Counted from the first letter of the stretch, positions 1-10,310 are shown. The stretch: 64,000 nucleotides of DNA from an uncultured Pelagibacteraceae bacterium (GCA_902526595.1 CABZLO010000001.1:1-64000); one strand, 5' to 3'. Program-made: numbers and translations. The notes: a model not told the origin generated them from the sequence alone.

Positions 1-1
1 A

Positions 2-1807
2 TCACACGAGGAGAATATAAATAAAGCAAGTAGTATATCTTATGAAGTTAAAGAAGGTGACTACATCCAAGTGATAAGTCCAACTGGAAGACAATGTTCA
101 GACTTTGTAGCATTTGACACAAGGAAATTAGAAAAAGGAATTGAGAAAGGTTTGGATTGGCAAACAACTAGAACTTTCATGGGAAATACATTTCCAGGTC
201 CAGGATTATTTTCTAAATTTTATGATACTGACCATGAACCTTTGGTAGAAGTAATTAGAGATACCGTTGGTAAACATGATACTTTTAATCTTGCTTGTAC
301 TTCAAAGTACTATGAAGATGCTGGTTATTTTGGCCATGCAAATTGCTCTGATAATCTTACAGAAAGTATGTCAAAGTATGGTCTACAGAAACAAAAAGGC
401 TGGCACGCAATCAATTTATTTTTTAATACATCTGAAGGTGGATTAAACTCAGTCATATCCGATGAATCTTATTCTCGTCCTGGTGATTATGTCATGTTTA
501 GAGCCTTAAAAGATTTAACTATTGGAACAACAGCATGTCCTAGTGATATAGATCCTTGTAATTCGTGGAATCCAACTAATATTTTTGTTAGAACATATGA
601 CAAGAAAAAAGAATTTACTAAATCATTTGCATTCAGGATGAAAACAGACTCTGAAAAAAAACTAACAAGAAATTCTGGGTTTTATGAAAGAACTTCAAAA
701 CTAACAAGAAACTTTATAGATGCTAGAGGTTTTTGGCTTCCAAATGATTACACAAAACATGGGCTTGTTAATGAGTACAACGCTTGTAGAAATGATGCAG
801 TTTTAATTGATTTATCTTCATTACGAAAATTTGAAATTATTGGTCCTGATGCAGAAGAATTGTTAAATTATACACTTACTAGAAATGTTAAAAAACTGTC
901 TGTAGGTCAAGTTGTTTATTCTGCTATGTGCTACGAAAATGGAATGATGTTTGACGACGGCACACTTTTAAGATTAAGTGAAACTGGTTTTAGATGGATC
1001 TGTGGAGATGAATATGGGGGTGAATGGTTAAAAGAAATTGCAAAAAAGAAAAATTTTAACGCAAACATTAAAAATTCAACCAACCAAATAAGTAACGTTT
1101 CATTACAAGGTCCAAAAAGCAGAGAAATTTTAAAAAAGATAATTTTTACACCTCCCACTCAACCTTCTATAGATGAACTTGGATGGTTTAGATTTACCAT
1201 TTGCAGAATAGAAGATTTGCAAGGTATACCATTGATTGTTTCTAGAACTGGTTATACTGGTGAACTTGGATATGAAATTTGGTGTCACCCTAAACATGCT
1301 CCTGAAGTCTGGGATAAATTAACAGAGGCGGGAGAAAAAGATGGTTTGATCCCTGCAGGATTTGGAGCATTAGACAAACTTAGAATTGAGGCAGGATTAA
1401 TTTTATTTGGTAATGAATTTGATGGTCAACAAGATCCTTTTGAAGCAGGTATTGGTTTTGCAGTTCCGTTAAAAACAAAAATGGAAGATTTTGTAGGTAA
1501 AGATGAATTAATAAAAAGAAAAAATAATCCTCAAAAAAAACTTGTTGGGCTTGAGTTAGATGGCAAAGAGATTGCAGGTCATGGTGACTGTGTTCATATT
1601 GGCAGATCTCAAATTGGAGTAATTACAAGTGGATGTTTATCCTCAACATTAAATAAAAATATAGCTTTGTGTAGAATGGATGTTCAATATTCAGAAATTG
1701 GAACAGAAGTTGAAGTTGGAAAAATTGATGGTCACCAAAAAAGAATAAGCGCGAAAGTAGTTGGATTTCCTTTTTATGATCCTACTAAGTCCAGAGTAAA
1801 ATCGTAA
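2..1807 (+). CDS. DUF1989 (urea-carboxylase-associated family) domain fused to GcvT/aminomethyltransferase, 5' truncated by window edge
   Basis: The frame is open from base 2 with no stop (SHEENINKASSISYEVKEGDYIQVISPTGRQCSDF...), so GTG 71 is unlikely to be the true start. C-terminal half is GcvT-like (RTGYTGELGYEIW, GLIPAGFGALDKLRIEAGL). Confidence 0.85.
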   Translation, partial: SHEENINKASSISYEVKEGDYIQVISPTGRQCSDFVAFDTRKLEKGIEKGLDWQTTRTFMGNTFPGPGLFSKFYDTDHEPLVEVIRDTVGKHDTFNLACTSKYYEDAGYFGHANCSDNLTESMSKYGLQKQKGWHAINLFFNTSEGGLNSVISDESYSRPGDYVMFRALKDLTIGTTACPSDIDPCNSWNPTNIFVRTYDKKKEFTKSFAFRMKTDSEKKLTRNSGFYERTSKLTRNFIDARGFWLPNDYTKHGLVNEYNACRNDAVLIDLSSLRKFEIIGPDAEELLNYTLTRNVKKLSVGQVVYSAMCYENGMMFDDGTLLRLSETGFRWICGDEYGGEWLKEIAKKKNFNANIKNSTNQISNVSLQGPKSREILKKIIFTPPTQPSIDELGWFRFTICRIEDLQGIPLIVSRTGYTGELGYEIWCHPKHAPEVWDKLTEAGEKDGLIPAGFGALDKLRIEAGLILFGNEFDGQQDPFEAGIGFAVPLKTKMEDFVGKDELIKRKNNPQKKLVGLELDGKEIAGHGDCVHIGRSQIGVITSGCLSSTLNKNIALCRMDVQYSEIGTEVEVGKIDGHQKRISAKVVGFPFYDPTKSRVKS

Positions 1808-1812
1808 AGTAA

Positions 1813-2163
1813 ATGCCAAAAGATAAAAAAACTCTTTTAAATTTTTGGGAAGATCAAATGAGAGAATCTCATACTTCAAGTAATTATTTTTTTAGAAAAT
1901 CACCTTCTCATTATCATATGATGTTATTAGTAATGTCTGCCTACAAAGAAAATAAGAAATTATCTGTCGAACAGCTAAAAACTAAACTATTTAAAACATC
2001 TAGGCCAAAATCAGCTCTGATTATTAATGAAGCATGCGAAAAAGGATTCTTTCATTTGGAGAAAACTTCAAAAGATCAAAGAATTAAGAATATTAAGCCG
2101 AGCGACTCTTTTATTAGAGAGTTCAATGAATATTTAAATACACTTAAAAACATAAGCTATTAA
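1813..2163 (+). CDS. MarR-like winged-helix regulator (small)
   Basis: 116 aa; helix pattern and 'RPKSALIINEACEKGFFHLEKTSKDQRIKNIKPSD' resemble a MarR recognition helix plus wing. 5 nt after the GcvT stop. Confidence 0.55.
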   Translation: MPKDKKTLLNFWEDQMRESHTSSNYFFRKSPSHYHMMLLVMSAYKENKKLSVEQLKTKLFKTSRPKSALIINEACEKGFFHLEKTSKDQRIKNIKPSDSFIREFNEYLNTLKNISY

Positions 2164-2184
2164 GCACTTATTTCAGCTAAGTTT

Positions 2185-2213
2185 AAAGTGTATATATTAT
2201 ATATATACTTTTT
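2185..2213 (+). terminator. Candidate intrinsic terminator (AT-rich stem)
   Basis: AAAGTGTATATA-TTA-TATATATACTTT (12 bp with one G.U) running into TTT. Confidence 0.4.
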
Positions 2214-2265
2214 AGTTCTAAAAATAATTATATCAATTATGATTTGTAAAAAATAAGATTTTCAC

Positions 2266-3591
2266 ATGTCATTACCCACAAAAGCAAAAGTAGTCATTAT
2301 CGGTGGTGGTATACATGGTTTAAGTACTGCTTGGAAACTATCAGAAACTTATAAAAATCCAGGAGATATTGTTGTTTTAGAAAAAAAAGACACTGCTTCA
2401 GGTGCTAGTGGAATTGCATGTGGTGTTGTAAGAAATAATTATTTTCAGCCAGCAATGAGAGAACTGATGGCTCACTCTGTTTCAGTTTGGGAAAGCGATC
2501 CTAAGGCTTTTAAATATAATTCAGTTGGATATTTACAGATTTCACCTGAGGTTATGCATAAAGATGTTGCAAGTATTTATGAACAACAAAAAGCTATTGG
2601 TTACGACTCAGAATTTATTGAGGGTGAGAAAGATTGCATGAAATATATGAAAGGTATATTTGATGACTGGCAGGCCAAAGGTATTACTTCAGTTCTTCAC
2701 GAAAAAAAAGGTGGATATGCTTTTAATAAAGACTCTATTAAAGCTCTAGAAAATAAATCTACCAGCAATGGTGTACAGGTAATGAAAGGTGTTAAGGTAA
2801 CAGGTTTTAAAAGAGGTAGTAATAGTAAAGCAGTTACTGGGGTTGAGACCAATAATGGTACAATAGAATGTGAACAAGTAGTTGTTGGTGCAGGTCCATG
2901 GGCAAGAGATTTTTGGAATATGTTAGAGCTTCCTAAGATAGCAAAAATAAAAGGTAAGGATGGTAAGCTTCACGAAACCGATATGTGGAAATATTGGATG
3001 CTTCAAGAAGGGGTGATTGGAGTTGAGCCTGATTTTTTAAAAACAAATGACGGTAAGCAACCACCTGTAGTTCACGTAGACTCAACAGCACCATTATATT
3101 CAGATAATACAAAAAAATTATTAACAGATAAAATTTGGGGAATTTATTATAAACCAGATATTGAAGGTTTAGGAGTTCAAGGAGGAACTTCTCCTTATGT
3201 AGTAGATAAACATTTTGATGAGGTTAATGTAGATCCATATGGAATAGAGTCTCCCGAATACCAAACTACTGAGGCGTTTAATGAAATGTGGTGTTCGGCT
3301 TTAGCTCATTGTCAAAAAAGATTTGAGGGTAAATCTGACTTATATAGAAAAGGTCCATCAGGTGGGCTTGGATGTATGACACCAGACTCTTTCCCAATAT
3401 TTGATAGATTTTTAGAAAATGTTTATATGATAGCAGACGCTAATCACGGCTATAAAATGATTGGTGTAGGAGAGCTTGTTGCAAAAGAAATTCTTGGTAC
3501 TGAGAGTGATTTATTAAAACCGTTTAGATACAACCGATACGAGAAGGGAGAACTTCACCCTACTTCGAACAGTCCGTTCCCTTGGAGTTAA
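2266..3591 (+). CDS. FAD-dependent oxidoreductase, DAO family (sarcosine oxidase beta / N-methylglutamate dehydrogenase-like)
   Basis: N-terminal VVIIGGGIHGLSTAWKL dinucleotide-binding motif; SoxB-like length and C-terminus (DANHGYKMIGVGELVAKEI). Confidence 0.85.
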   Translation: MSLPTKAKVVIIGGGIHGLSTAWKLSETYKNPGDIVVLEKKDTASGASGIACGVVRNNYFQPAMRELMAHSVSVWESDPKAFKYNSVGYLQISPEVMHKDVASIYEQQKAIGYDSEFIEGEKDCMKYMKGIFDDWQAKGITSVLHEKKGGYAFNKDSIKALENKSTSNGVQVMKGVKVTGFKRGSNSKAVTGVETNNGTIECEQVVVGAGPWARDFWNMLELPKIAKIKGKDGKLHETDMWKYWMLQEGVIGVEPDFLKTNDGKQPPVVHVDSTAPLYSDNTKKLLTDKIWGIYYKPDIEGLGVQGGTSPYVVDKHFDEVNVDPYGIESPEYQTTEAFNEMWCSALAHCQKRFEGKSDLYRKGPSGGLGCMTPDSFPIFDRFLENVYMIADANHGYKMIGVGELVAKEILGTESDLLKPFRYNRYEKGELHPTSNSPFPWS

Positions 3592-3661
3592 ACTTCAAGC
3601 CTAGACACAAATAAATTTTTCAGCTACGTTTTAGAAAATTTATAATTGATTAAGGGGAAAA

Positions 3662-5131
3662 ATGACTGATCTAGAAAAACATGTGAACCAGCCAGGTAGA
3701 GCAAAATTAGTTAAAAATGTAAGAGAAAAAATTAATGAATTAGGGATTACATATATTTATTATCAATTTATCTCTGTCACTGGAAGAGTTGTTGGAAAAG
3801 GTATACCTGCTGATCATTGGGAGAGGACTGCTGAAAAAGGTTTTCAATTAGTTTATGGAGCAACAGCAAATCTATTTTTAGATCGTCACAATAACTATAT
3901 TGGATATGGACCTGAAGCAATGGAGCTGGTTGGAATTCCTGATCCAGAAACTTTTGTTCAATTACCATGGGACAAGAGAGTTGGAAGAGTATTTGTTACT
4001 TGTTTTAGAAATAGAGAAGAAAGAAAAAATCCTGGAGGTCATTTAACTTCTGACTGTAGAGGAAATTTACGAATATTTGCTGATGAGTTTAAAAAGAAAC
4101 ATGGTCTTGAGTTAAGAGTCGGTACTGAACCAGAAATGATGTGGTTGACAAAAAATGAAGACGGCACACCTACAGGAAAAGGGTTTTCAAAACCTTTCTG
4201 CTACCACATTGATCAGTTTGAGTCTTTAAGACCTGTATTTATGAAAGTAATCGAATATGCTAAGGCTATGGGTCTTGATATGATTCAAGGTGACCATGAA
4301 GATGCACCAGGTCAATTAGAGCTTAATTGGACATATGATAACGTTTTAAGAAATGCTGACAGGTTATCCACCTACAGGCAAATTTGCGCACAAGTTGCAA
4401 GAGAACATGGTTTAATAGCTTGTTTTATGACCAAACCGTTTATGGGAGTATCAGCAAGCGGATGCCATACAAATATGTCTCTTTGGAAAGGTGGAAAGAT
4501 AAAGGTTAACAAACTTGGAAATAAAAATTTACCAGGTGTCGAAGAAGTTTTTAGCTATGTAGAAGGTGGGACCAACACTTTCATGCCTGATACTAAAGAT
4601 ATGCAACTGCCAGGAAAAGTGGGATTGCAATCGATTGCTGGAATTATGAAACATTTGCCTGCCTTGACCGCTTTAGGATCTTCAACAGTAAATTCTTATC
4701 GAAGACTTTGGGACCAGGGATTTTGGGCACCTGTTTATGCTGATTGGGGTTACCAAAACAGAACTTGTGGTTTAAGAGTTTCTGCGCCTGGAAGATTTGA
4801 ATATAGATCTGTTGACTCAATGCATAATCCTTACTTACTAGGAGCAGCATTATTGAAAGCTTGTGATGAGGGTATATCAAAAAAAATGAAGCCAGCTGCT
4901 CCAGAATCTAGAAACATTTACGAAGCACAAAAAGCTGGTAAAGATGTTAAAAAACTTCCTTTAAGTTTAGGAGAAGCTTTGGATAGATTGGCAGAGGATG
5001 AAGTAATTAAATCTGCAATGCCAGATGAAATGTATAAAGTTTTCTATTGGTATAAAAATGATGAATGGGAAAGATTTTTAGGTGCAACAACTCAATGGGA
5101 TCTGGATACTTATCTTGATTGTCTTCCATAG
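3662..5131 (+). CDS. Glutamine synthetase-like ligase (GlnT / gamma-glutamylmethylamide synthetase-like)
   Basis: GS catalytic motifs (GTEPEMMW, NRTCGLRVSAPGRFEYRSVDSMHNPYL); adjacent to split glutamate-synthase domains. Confidence 0.8.
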   Translation: MTDLEKHVNQPGRAKLVKNVREKINELGITYIYYQFISVTGRVVGKGIPADHWERTAEKGFQLVYGATANLFLDRHNNYIGYGPEAMELVGIPDPETFVQLPWDKRVGRVFVTCFRNREERKNPGGHLTSDCRGNLRIFADEFKKKHGLELRVGTEPEMMWLTKNEDGTPTGKGFSKPFCYHIDQFESLRPVFMKVIEYAKAMGLDMIQGDHEDAPGQLELNWTYDNVLRNADRLSTYRQICAQVAREHGLIACFMTKPFMGVSASGCHTNMSLWKGGKIKVNKLGNKNLPGVEEVFSYVEGGTNTFMPDTKDMQLPGKVGLQSIAGIMKHLPALTALGSSTVNSYRRLWDQGFWAPVYADWGYQNRTCGLRVSAPGRFEYRSVDSMHNPYLLGAALLKACDEGISKKMKPAAPESRNIYEAQKAGKDVKKLPLSLGEALDRLAEDEVIKSAMPDEMYKVFYWYKNDEWERFLGATTQWDLDTYLDCLP

Positions 5132-5156
5132 GTCATAAATAAAAGAAGGGTAAAAT

Positions 5157-6101
5157 ATGTGTGGTATAGCAGGTTTAATTCATAGAGGTAAATCCTCAAA
5201 TGTTGGAAGTGAGCTCCAAGGCATGCTCCAAGCATTAAAACACAGAGGTGAAGACTCAACAGGTTATGCTTTATACGGAGATACAGATGGTAAAAATTTT
5301 ATCATGCGTTTTAAAGTTGGAGAAAATGTTGGAGAAGGTAGTTCTTCAGTTATGGAAGATGTTTCTGTCTACGATGAAAGAAAAAAAATTGTTGATCAAA
5401 CTTTAGCCGAGATGGGTGCAAAAATTGTCAAAGAAGAAAGAACTCTCCCTTACTCATTAAGATATGAAATTGATTTTGAAACAAAAGATTTATTGGATTT
5501 TTCTCAAAGAATTGAAAGTATTCCTGGAGTTGAAATATTATCAATGGGAAAATCTTTAGAAGTAATTAAAGATTTGGGAAACGCAAAAATGGTATGTGAC
5601 AGATACAGTTTAGATAAACTTGTTGGAACACATGCTATTGGCCATGCAAGAATGGCAACAGAGTCCGGTGTAGATATTAAATCAGCCCACCCATTCTGGG
5701 GTTATCCTTTTAGTGATGTATCAGTTGTGCATAACGGACAACTTACAAATTATTGGAATAACAGAAGAGTTCTTGAAAATAAAGGAATGAGATTTATGTC
5801 AGAATGCGACTCAGAATTGATTGCGGTTTATATAGCACAAAAAATGAGAGAAGGAGCAAGTCTTGAGGAAGGAATGAAAGACTCTCTATCTGGGCTTGAT
5901 GGTGTTTTTACTTATTTTGTTGCAACCAAAGACTCTTTAGGTATGGCAAAAGATACAATGGCAGCAAAACCATTAGTGCTTTATGAGTCAGATGATTTAG
6001 TTGCAATGGGATCAGAGGAGATAGCGATAAGATCAGTATTACCACATGAAATTGACACTTATGATCCTTTTGATGGAGAGGTAAAAGTATGGCAAATATA
6101 A
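5157..6101 (+). CDS. mgsA: Class II glutamine amidotransferase domain, GltB domain-1/MgsA-like
   Basis: Starts MCGIAGLIHRG (N-terminal Cys nucleophile) and has HARMATES / VVHNGQLTNYW. Confidence 0.75.
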   Translation: MCGIAGLIHRGKSSNVGSELQGMLQALKHRGEDSTGYALYGDTDGKNFIMRFKVGENVGEGSSSVMEDVSVYDERKKIVDQTLAEMGAKIVKEERTLPYSLRYEIDFETKDLLDFSQRIESIPGVEILSMGKSLEVIKDLGNAKMVCDRYSLDKLVGTHAIGHARMATESGVDIKSAHPFWGYPFSDVSVVHNGQLTNYWNNRRVLENKGMRFMSECDSELIAVYIAQKMREGASLEEGMKDSLSGLDGVFTYFVATKDSLGMAKDTMAAKPLVLYESDDLVAMGSEEIAIRSVLPHEIDTYDPFDGEVKVWQI

Positions 6102-6943
6102 AAACTATCGATAAAAAGTCCAAAGCCCAATCGATGGGTATGCATACTGAGGTTCTTACAGGAAGAACTCAGCAAAAGTTTTTTAATCCAGACGAGGCTG
6201 AAAACTTTTATTACTTTGGAACATACGATGTTGATTTTAATAAAAGAACAGACTTAGATGTAATGAATATGTCTGCGCCTGAAGCTAATAAGGAAATAGA
6301 TAACCTAATGAGCCAAGGATATGGAACAATTGTAATTAAAAATCCACAAGGGAAACATAGTTTAGGTGTTGGTATTTTAAATAAACTAAACTTAATTTTT
6401 GAGGGTAGTTTAGGGTATTTTGGAATGGGATCTTGTGATGGTCCAATTGTTAGAATTAATGGAAGAGTTGGTTGGTCATGTGCGGAAAATTTGATGGCTG
6501 GAAAAGTTGTTATTGAAAAAAATGCAGGTTCTTGTTTTGGAGCTGCTATTAGAGGTGGAGATTTAATCTGTAAGGGTAGTGTTGGTGCAAGAACCGGCAT
6601 AGATATGAAAGGTGGCACTATTATAATTGGTGGTGATGCTGGTGCATTTACAGGCTTTATGATGCAAAGAGGTCGAATAATAATTCTTGGAGATGTTGGA
6701 ATAAATTTAGGAGACTCTATGTATGATGGGACAATTTTCGTAGGTGGAGAAATTGGATCTTATGGTAGTGATGCTGTAGACTCAGAATTAACAATTAGTG
6801 ACCAAGATTGGTTAAAAAGAAAACTCAAGGTTGCAGAAATAGGTGAAGATTTTGATGTTAGTAAAATGAAAAAAATTGTGGCTGGTAAAAAACTTTGGAA
6901 TTATGACAATTTAGAACCTACAGAGAAGAAGGGAGCAATTTAA
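6089..6943 (+). CDS. mgsB: GXGXG-domain protein, GltB domain-3/MgsB-like
   Basis: Repeated GxxxGGxxxxxG beta-helix pattern (GGTIIIGGDAGAFTGFMMQRGRIIILGDVG). Overlaps the upstream gene by 13 nt. Confidence 0.75.
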   Translation: MANIKTIDKKSKAQSMGMHTEVLTGRTQQKFFNPDEAENFYYFGTYDVDFNKRTDLDVMNMSAPEANKEIDNLMSQGYGTIVIKNPQGKHSLGVGILNKLNLIFEGSLGYFGMGSCDGPIVRINGRVGWSCAENLMAGKVVIEKNAGSCFGAAIRGGDLICKGSVGARTGIDMKGGTIIIGGDAGAFTGFMMQRGRIIILGDVGINLGDSMYDGTIFVGGEIGSYGSDAVDSELTISDQDWLKRKLKVAEIGEDFDVSKMKKIVAGKKLWNYDNLEPTEKKGAI

Positions 6944-8355
6944 TGCCTAAGAAAAAAAGTAAAAAAGTTAAAAAGAACGGAATAGGTGTTGGTGGAAAAG
7001 CTGATGTCCATGCACACGAAGAAGGAAAAAGAAATAAAAGTTTATTAGGACATAACGCAATTTTTACTCCTGAAGTAATAGACGACATTCATATAAAAGC
7101 TCAGTTAGGAAGATACAGAATGCGTGGAATGGCATTAATGAAAAAAATTCCAACATTCGATGATTTAGTTTTTCTACCAGGAACATTAACTAGATTCGTA
7201 ATAGAAGGTTACAGAGAAAAGTGTGAGACTAAAACAGTTATTGGTCCAAGATGTGAAAACCCAATTGAATTAGATATTCCAGTTTATATCACTGGAATGA
7301 GTTTTGGTGCACTTTCTTATGAAGCAAAAACTGCTTTAGCAAGAGGAGCAACCATGGCTGGTAGTGCTACCTGCTCAGGTGAAGGTGGAATGATACCAGA
7401 TGAAAGAAGATATTCAGAAAAATGGTACTATCAATGTATTCAATCAAGATATGGATTTAATCCTCACCATGCACAATTAGCTGATGGGATAGAAGTTTTT
7501 ATTGGACAAGGTCAAAAAGTTGGAATGGGTGGTCACCTTATGGGGCAGAAAGTAACTGACCAAGTTGCTGAAATGAGATCATTACCCTCTGGTATTGACC
7601 AAAGATCTCCTGCGAGACATCCTGACTGGTTAGGTCCGGACGATTTAGCTTTGAAGGTTGAAGAATTAAGACAACTCACAAAAAATAAAGTTCCAATTCA
7701 ATTAAAATTAGGAGCTTCGAAAGTTTACGATGATGTGCGTATGGCTGCAAAATGTGACCCTGACTCAATTTATTTAGATGGAATGGAAGGATCTACTGGA
7801 GCTGGTCCACATATCGCTGCTGCAAACACTGGAATACCTGGAATTGCCGCTATTAGAGAAGCAAGAAGAGCAATAGATGACGTTGGAAAAACTGGAAAAG
7901 TTACTCTGATTTATGCTGGTGGAGTAAGAGATGGTGCAGATATGGCAAAAGCTTTAGCTTTAGGAGCTGACGCGATTGCTATTGGTACTGGATCAATGAT
8001 TGCATTAAATTGTAATAAAGACATACCTGAGGCTAATTTTGAAAAAGAAATTGGTGTAAAAGCAGGAGAATGCTACCACTGTCATACAGGTCGTTGCCCA
8101 GTTGGAGTTGCCACGCAAGATCCAAAACTAAGAGCAAGATTAAATCCTGATGATGCTGCTTTAAGAGTTTATAATTATTTACATTCAATGACTTTAGAAG
8201 CTCAATTATTGGCTAGAGCTTGTGGTAAAACAAATATTCACTCACTAGAGCCAGAAGATTTAGCTGCACTAACATCTGAGGCATCTGCTTTGGCAAAAGT
8301 TCCTTTAGCTGGAACTAATTATACAGTTGGAGTTGACAATTATCATAAAATCTAA
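6943..8355 (+). CDS. mgsC: FMN-binding glutamate synthase domain, GltB domain-2/MgsC-like
   Basis: TIM-barrel motifs YITGMSFGALSYEAKTAL, YLDGMEGSTGAGP and the Cys cluster ECYHCHTGRCPVGVATQDP. Confidence 0.85.
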   Translation: MPKKKSKKVKKNGIGVGGKADVHAHEEGKRNKSLLGHNAIFTPEVIDDIHIKAQLGRYRMRGMALMKKIPTFDDLVFLPGTLTRFVIEGYREKCETKTVIGPRCENPIELDIPVYITGMSFGALSYEAKTALARGATMAGSATCSGEGGMIPDERRYSEKWYYQCIQSRYGFNPHHAQLADGIEVFIGQGQKVGMGGHLMGQKVTDQVAEMRSLPSGIDQRSPARHPDWLGPDDLALKVEELRQLTKNKVPIQLKLGASKVYDDVRMAAKCDPDSIYLDGMEGSTGAGPHIAAANTGIPGIAAIREARRAIDDVGKTGKVTLIYAGGVRDGADMAKALALGADAIAIGTGSMIALNCNKDIPEANFEKEIGVKAGECYHCHTGRCPVGVATQDPKLRARLNPDDAALRVYNYLHSMTLEAQLLARACGKTNIHSLEPEDLAALTSEASALAKVPLAGTNYTVGVDNYHKI

Positions 8356-8363
8356 TTGTAGAT

Positions 8364-8774
8364 ATGGCTAAGAAAAAAGTAAAAAAAACACCAAAAAAAA
8401 AACAAATAGTTAGTCAGTTAGGTAAGAAAAAAGAAACTGCAAGAGAAAAGATGATTGGCCAAACAATTGGTTATCGATATGACGTTAATCTTTTGCCTGA
8501 TTATTCAAAGATTACTCCTTTTTTAAAAAAATATATTGAAGCTATGGGATGGGATGATTTAAATTGGCTTGAGGATGTTCATATGGGTTATGAAGATGAT
8601 AGACCTGCCGTATTTTGTAGGAATGCTAACGGATGGGTTACTATTCCAAAATCCATTAAACTACCTAATAACCAACAAGATCGAGATATGATAGCTAGAG
8701 AGCTCTTAGTTAAGTTTCAAATGTCTCCTAAACATCCATTAGTTGATCTTAAAAAAGCCTATTTAAAATTTTAA
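8364..8774 (+). CDS. Conserved-looking protein of unknown function with Lys-rich N-terminus
   Basis: 136 aa ORF, 8 nt after mgsC-like, good coding character (…MGWDDLNWLEDVHMGYEDDRPAVF…). Confidence 0.7.
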   Translation: MAKKKVKKTPKKKQIVSQLGKKKETAREKMIGQTIGYRYDVNLLPDYSKITPFLKKYIEAMGWDDLNWLEDVHMGYEDDRPAVFCRNANGWVTIPKSIKLPNNQQDRDMIARELLVKFQMSPKHPLVDLKKAYLKF

Positions 8775-8898
8775 GATCTCAATCAAGAGTTGATTTTATT
8801 TTAAAATCTATTGTCCAGAGTAGGTTTTTGAATATTGTTTTATTTGTAACACCTTTAAAAATTTCATAAGATTTCTTAAACAAATATGGGGGTAAAAA

Positions 8899-10299
8899 AT
8901 GACTGATCAGTTAGGTGCTCTTACAACTATATTTACAGAATTTTACTACTGGGTAACAGTAGTACTGATGTTTTTAATTCACGTCGGTTTCTGTATGTAC
9001 GAAGTTGGAGCATCAAGATACAAACACCACCAACATACCTTAATGAAAAACACAATGCTTATACCTTTGGTAACAGTAACATGGTTTTTATTTGGTTGGT
9101 GGATTTATTGGGCTTTTCCAACTGGACCTGGACTAGCTCCATCAATAATGACAGAAAGCACCGGACTCGTTTTAAGTGGTGGATTTGGAGGAAATGATCT
9201 TGCTAATCCAACTAATGCTCTTATGGCAGTAAATCTAAACGATCATATTATGGGCGTTTTCTGGGCGGCGTTCTTATTATTTTCATGGACTGCTGCTTCT
9301 ATAGTTTCTGGGGCTATCATTGAAAGGATAACAACTTTTGCTTTCGGAGTTTTAGCAATCGCAATTGGATCTGTTTTCTGGTCGATAGATGCTTCATGGG
9401 GATGGCACTTTGATGGGTGGATGTTAAAACTTTTAGGATATCATGATGCTTATGCGTCAGGTGTTATTCATGCTATAGCAGGTGGATTTGCACTGGGTGT
9501 TCTAATGGTTCTAGGACCAAGAATTGGAAAGTTCTCATCAAGTGGTGAACCAAGAAACATAGGACCTAGAAATCCTTGGCTGGTTACTATTGGATTATTT
9601 CTAATTTATACTGGTTTCTGGGGATTTTATGCAGCATGTAATGTTCCAATTTATGACCTTGGGCCAGAGTATGGAATGGAAGGAGTAACATTCTGGACTG
9701 CAACTAACATCTATTTAACGCCTACTACATTAAGTGGAATAACTATGAACTTCTTAATGTCGTTATCAGGTGGATTGTTAGCTGGATATGTTATTGCAAA
9801 AGGTGATCCTTTCTGGACTTACTCAAGTGGACTAGCAGGTATAATATGTGCATCAGCTGGAAACGACTTATATCATCCAATTCAAGCTTTAATTATTGGT
9901 ATGATTGGTGTTGTAATTTCCTACAAACTTCATTATTGGGTTGAGCGAAAGTTCAAAATTGATGATGCAGTTGGAGCAGTAGCTGTACATGGTTATGCAG
10001 GCTTTATCGGGCTTGTAATCTGTGGATTTGTTTTGAATGGTTATCCTTCATCTGGATATAGTGTTGGAGCTATGTTTGATGGATCAACTTACGCAACAAT
10101 TAATCCATTAGGTCAATTTATAGGAGCAATAATAATGTTCGTAGTTCTTGGACTTATACCAGGATATATAATTGCTAGAGTTCTTAACGGAATGGGTAAA
10201 TTAAGAATCCCACGTGAAGTTGAGATAGCAGGACTAGACTATGAAATGATGGAGACTGCAAAAGATGACGAAAAAGCAGTCGTATCGGCAATCAGGTAA
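8899..10299 (+). CDS. amt: Ammonium transporter (Amt family)
   Basis: Multi-TM protein; HAIAGGFALGVLMVLGPRIGKF and VGAVAVHGYAGFIGLVICGFVLNGY are Amt-like; SD-like GGGGG upstream. Confidence 0.85.
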   Translation: MTDQLGALTTIFTEFYYWVTVVLMFLIHVGFCMYEVGASRYKHHQHTLMKNTMLIPLVTVTWFLFGWWIYWAFPTGPGLAPSIMTESTGLVLSGGFGGNDLANPTNALMAVNLNDHIMGVFWAAFLLFSWTAASIVSGAIIERITTFAFGVLAIAIGSVFWSIDASWGWHFDGWMLKLLGYHDAYASGVIHAIAGGFALGVLMVLGPRIGKFSSSGEPRNIGPRNPWLVTIGLFLIYTGFWGFYAACNVPIYDLGPEYGMEGVTFWTATNIYLTPTTLSGITMNFLMSLSGGLLAGYVIAKGDPFWTYSSGLAGIICASAGNDLYHPIQALIIGMIGVVISYKLHYWVERKFKIDDAVGAVAVHGYAGFIGLVICGFVLNGYPSSGYSVGAMFDGSTYATINPLGQFIGAIIMFVVLGLIPGYIIARVLNGMGKLRIPREVEIAGLDYEMMETAKDDEKAVVSAIR

Positions 10300-10310
10300 A
10301 GGAGAAAAAT

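Noticed and set aside
931-1158. Antisense ORFs inside GcvT, GS, glt, acnA and liv genes (e.g. 931-1158, 3777-3968, 4644-4880, 6211-6618, 19744-20022, 27388-27849, 41419-41814, 42518-42961, 51365-51736, 59616-60257)
   Set aside because: They lie fully opposite strongly supported CDS, have low-complexity or biased composition and no recognisable domain; treated as shadow ORFs.
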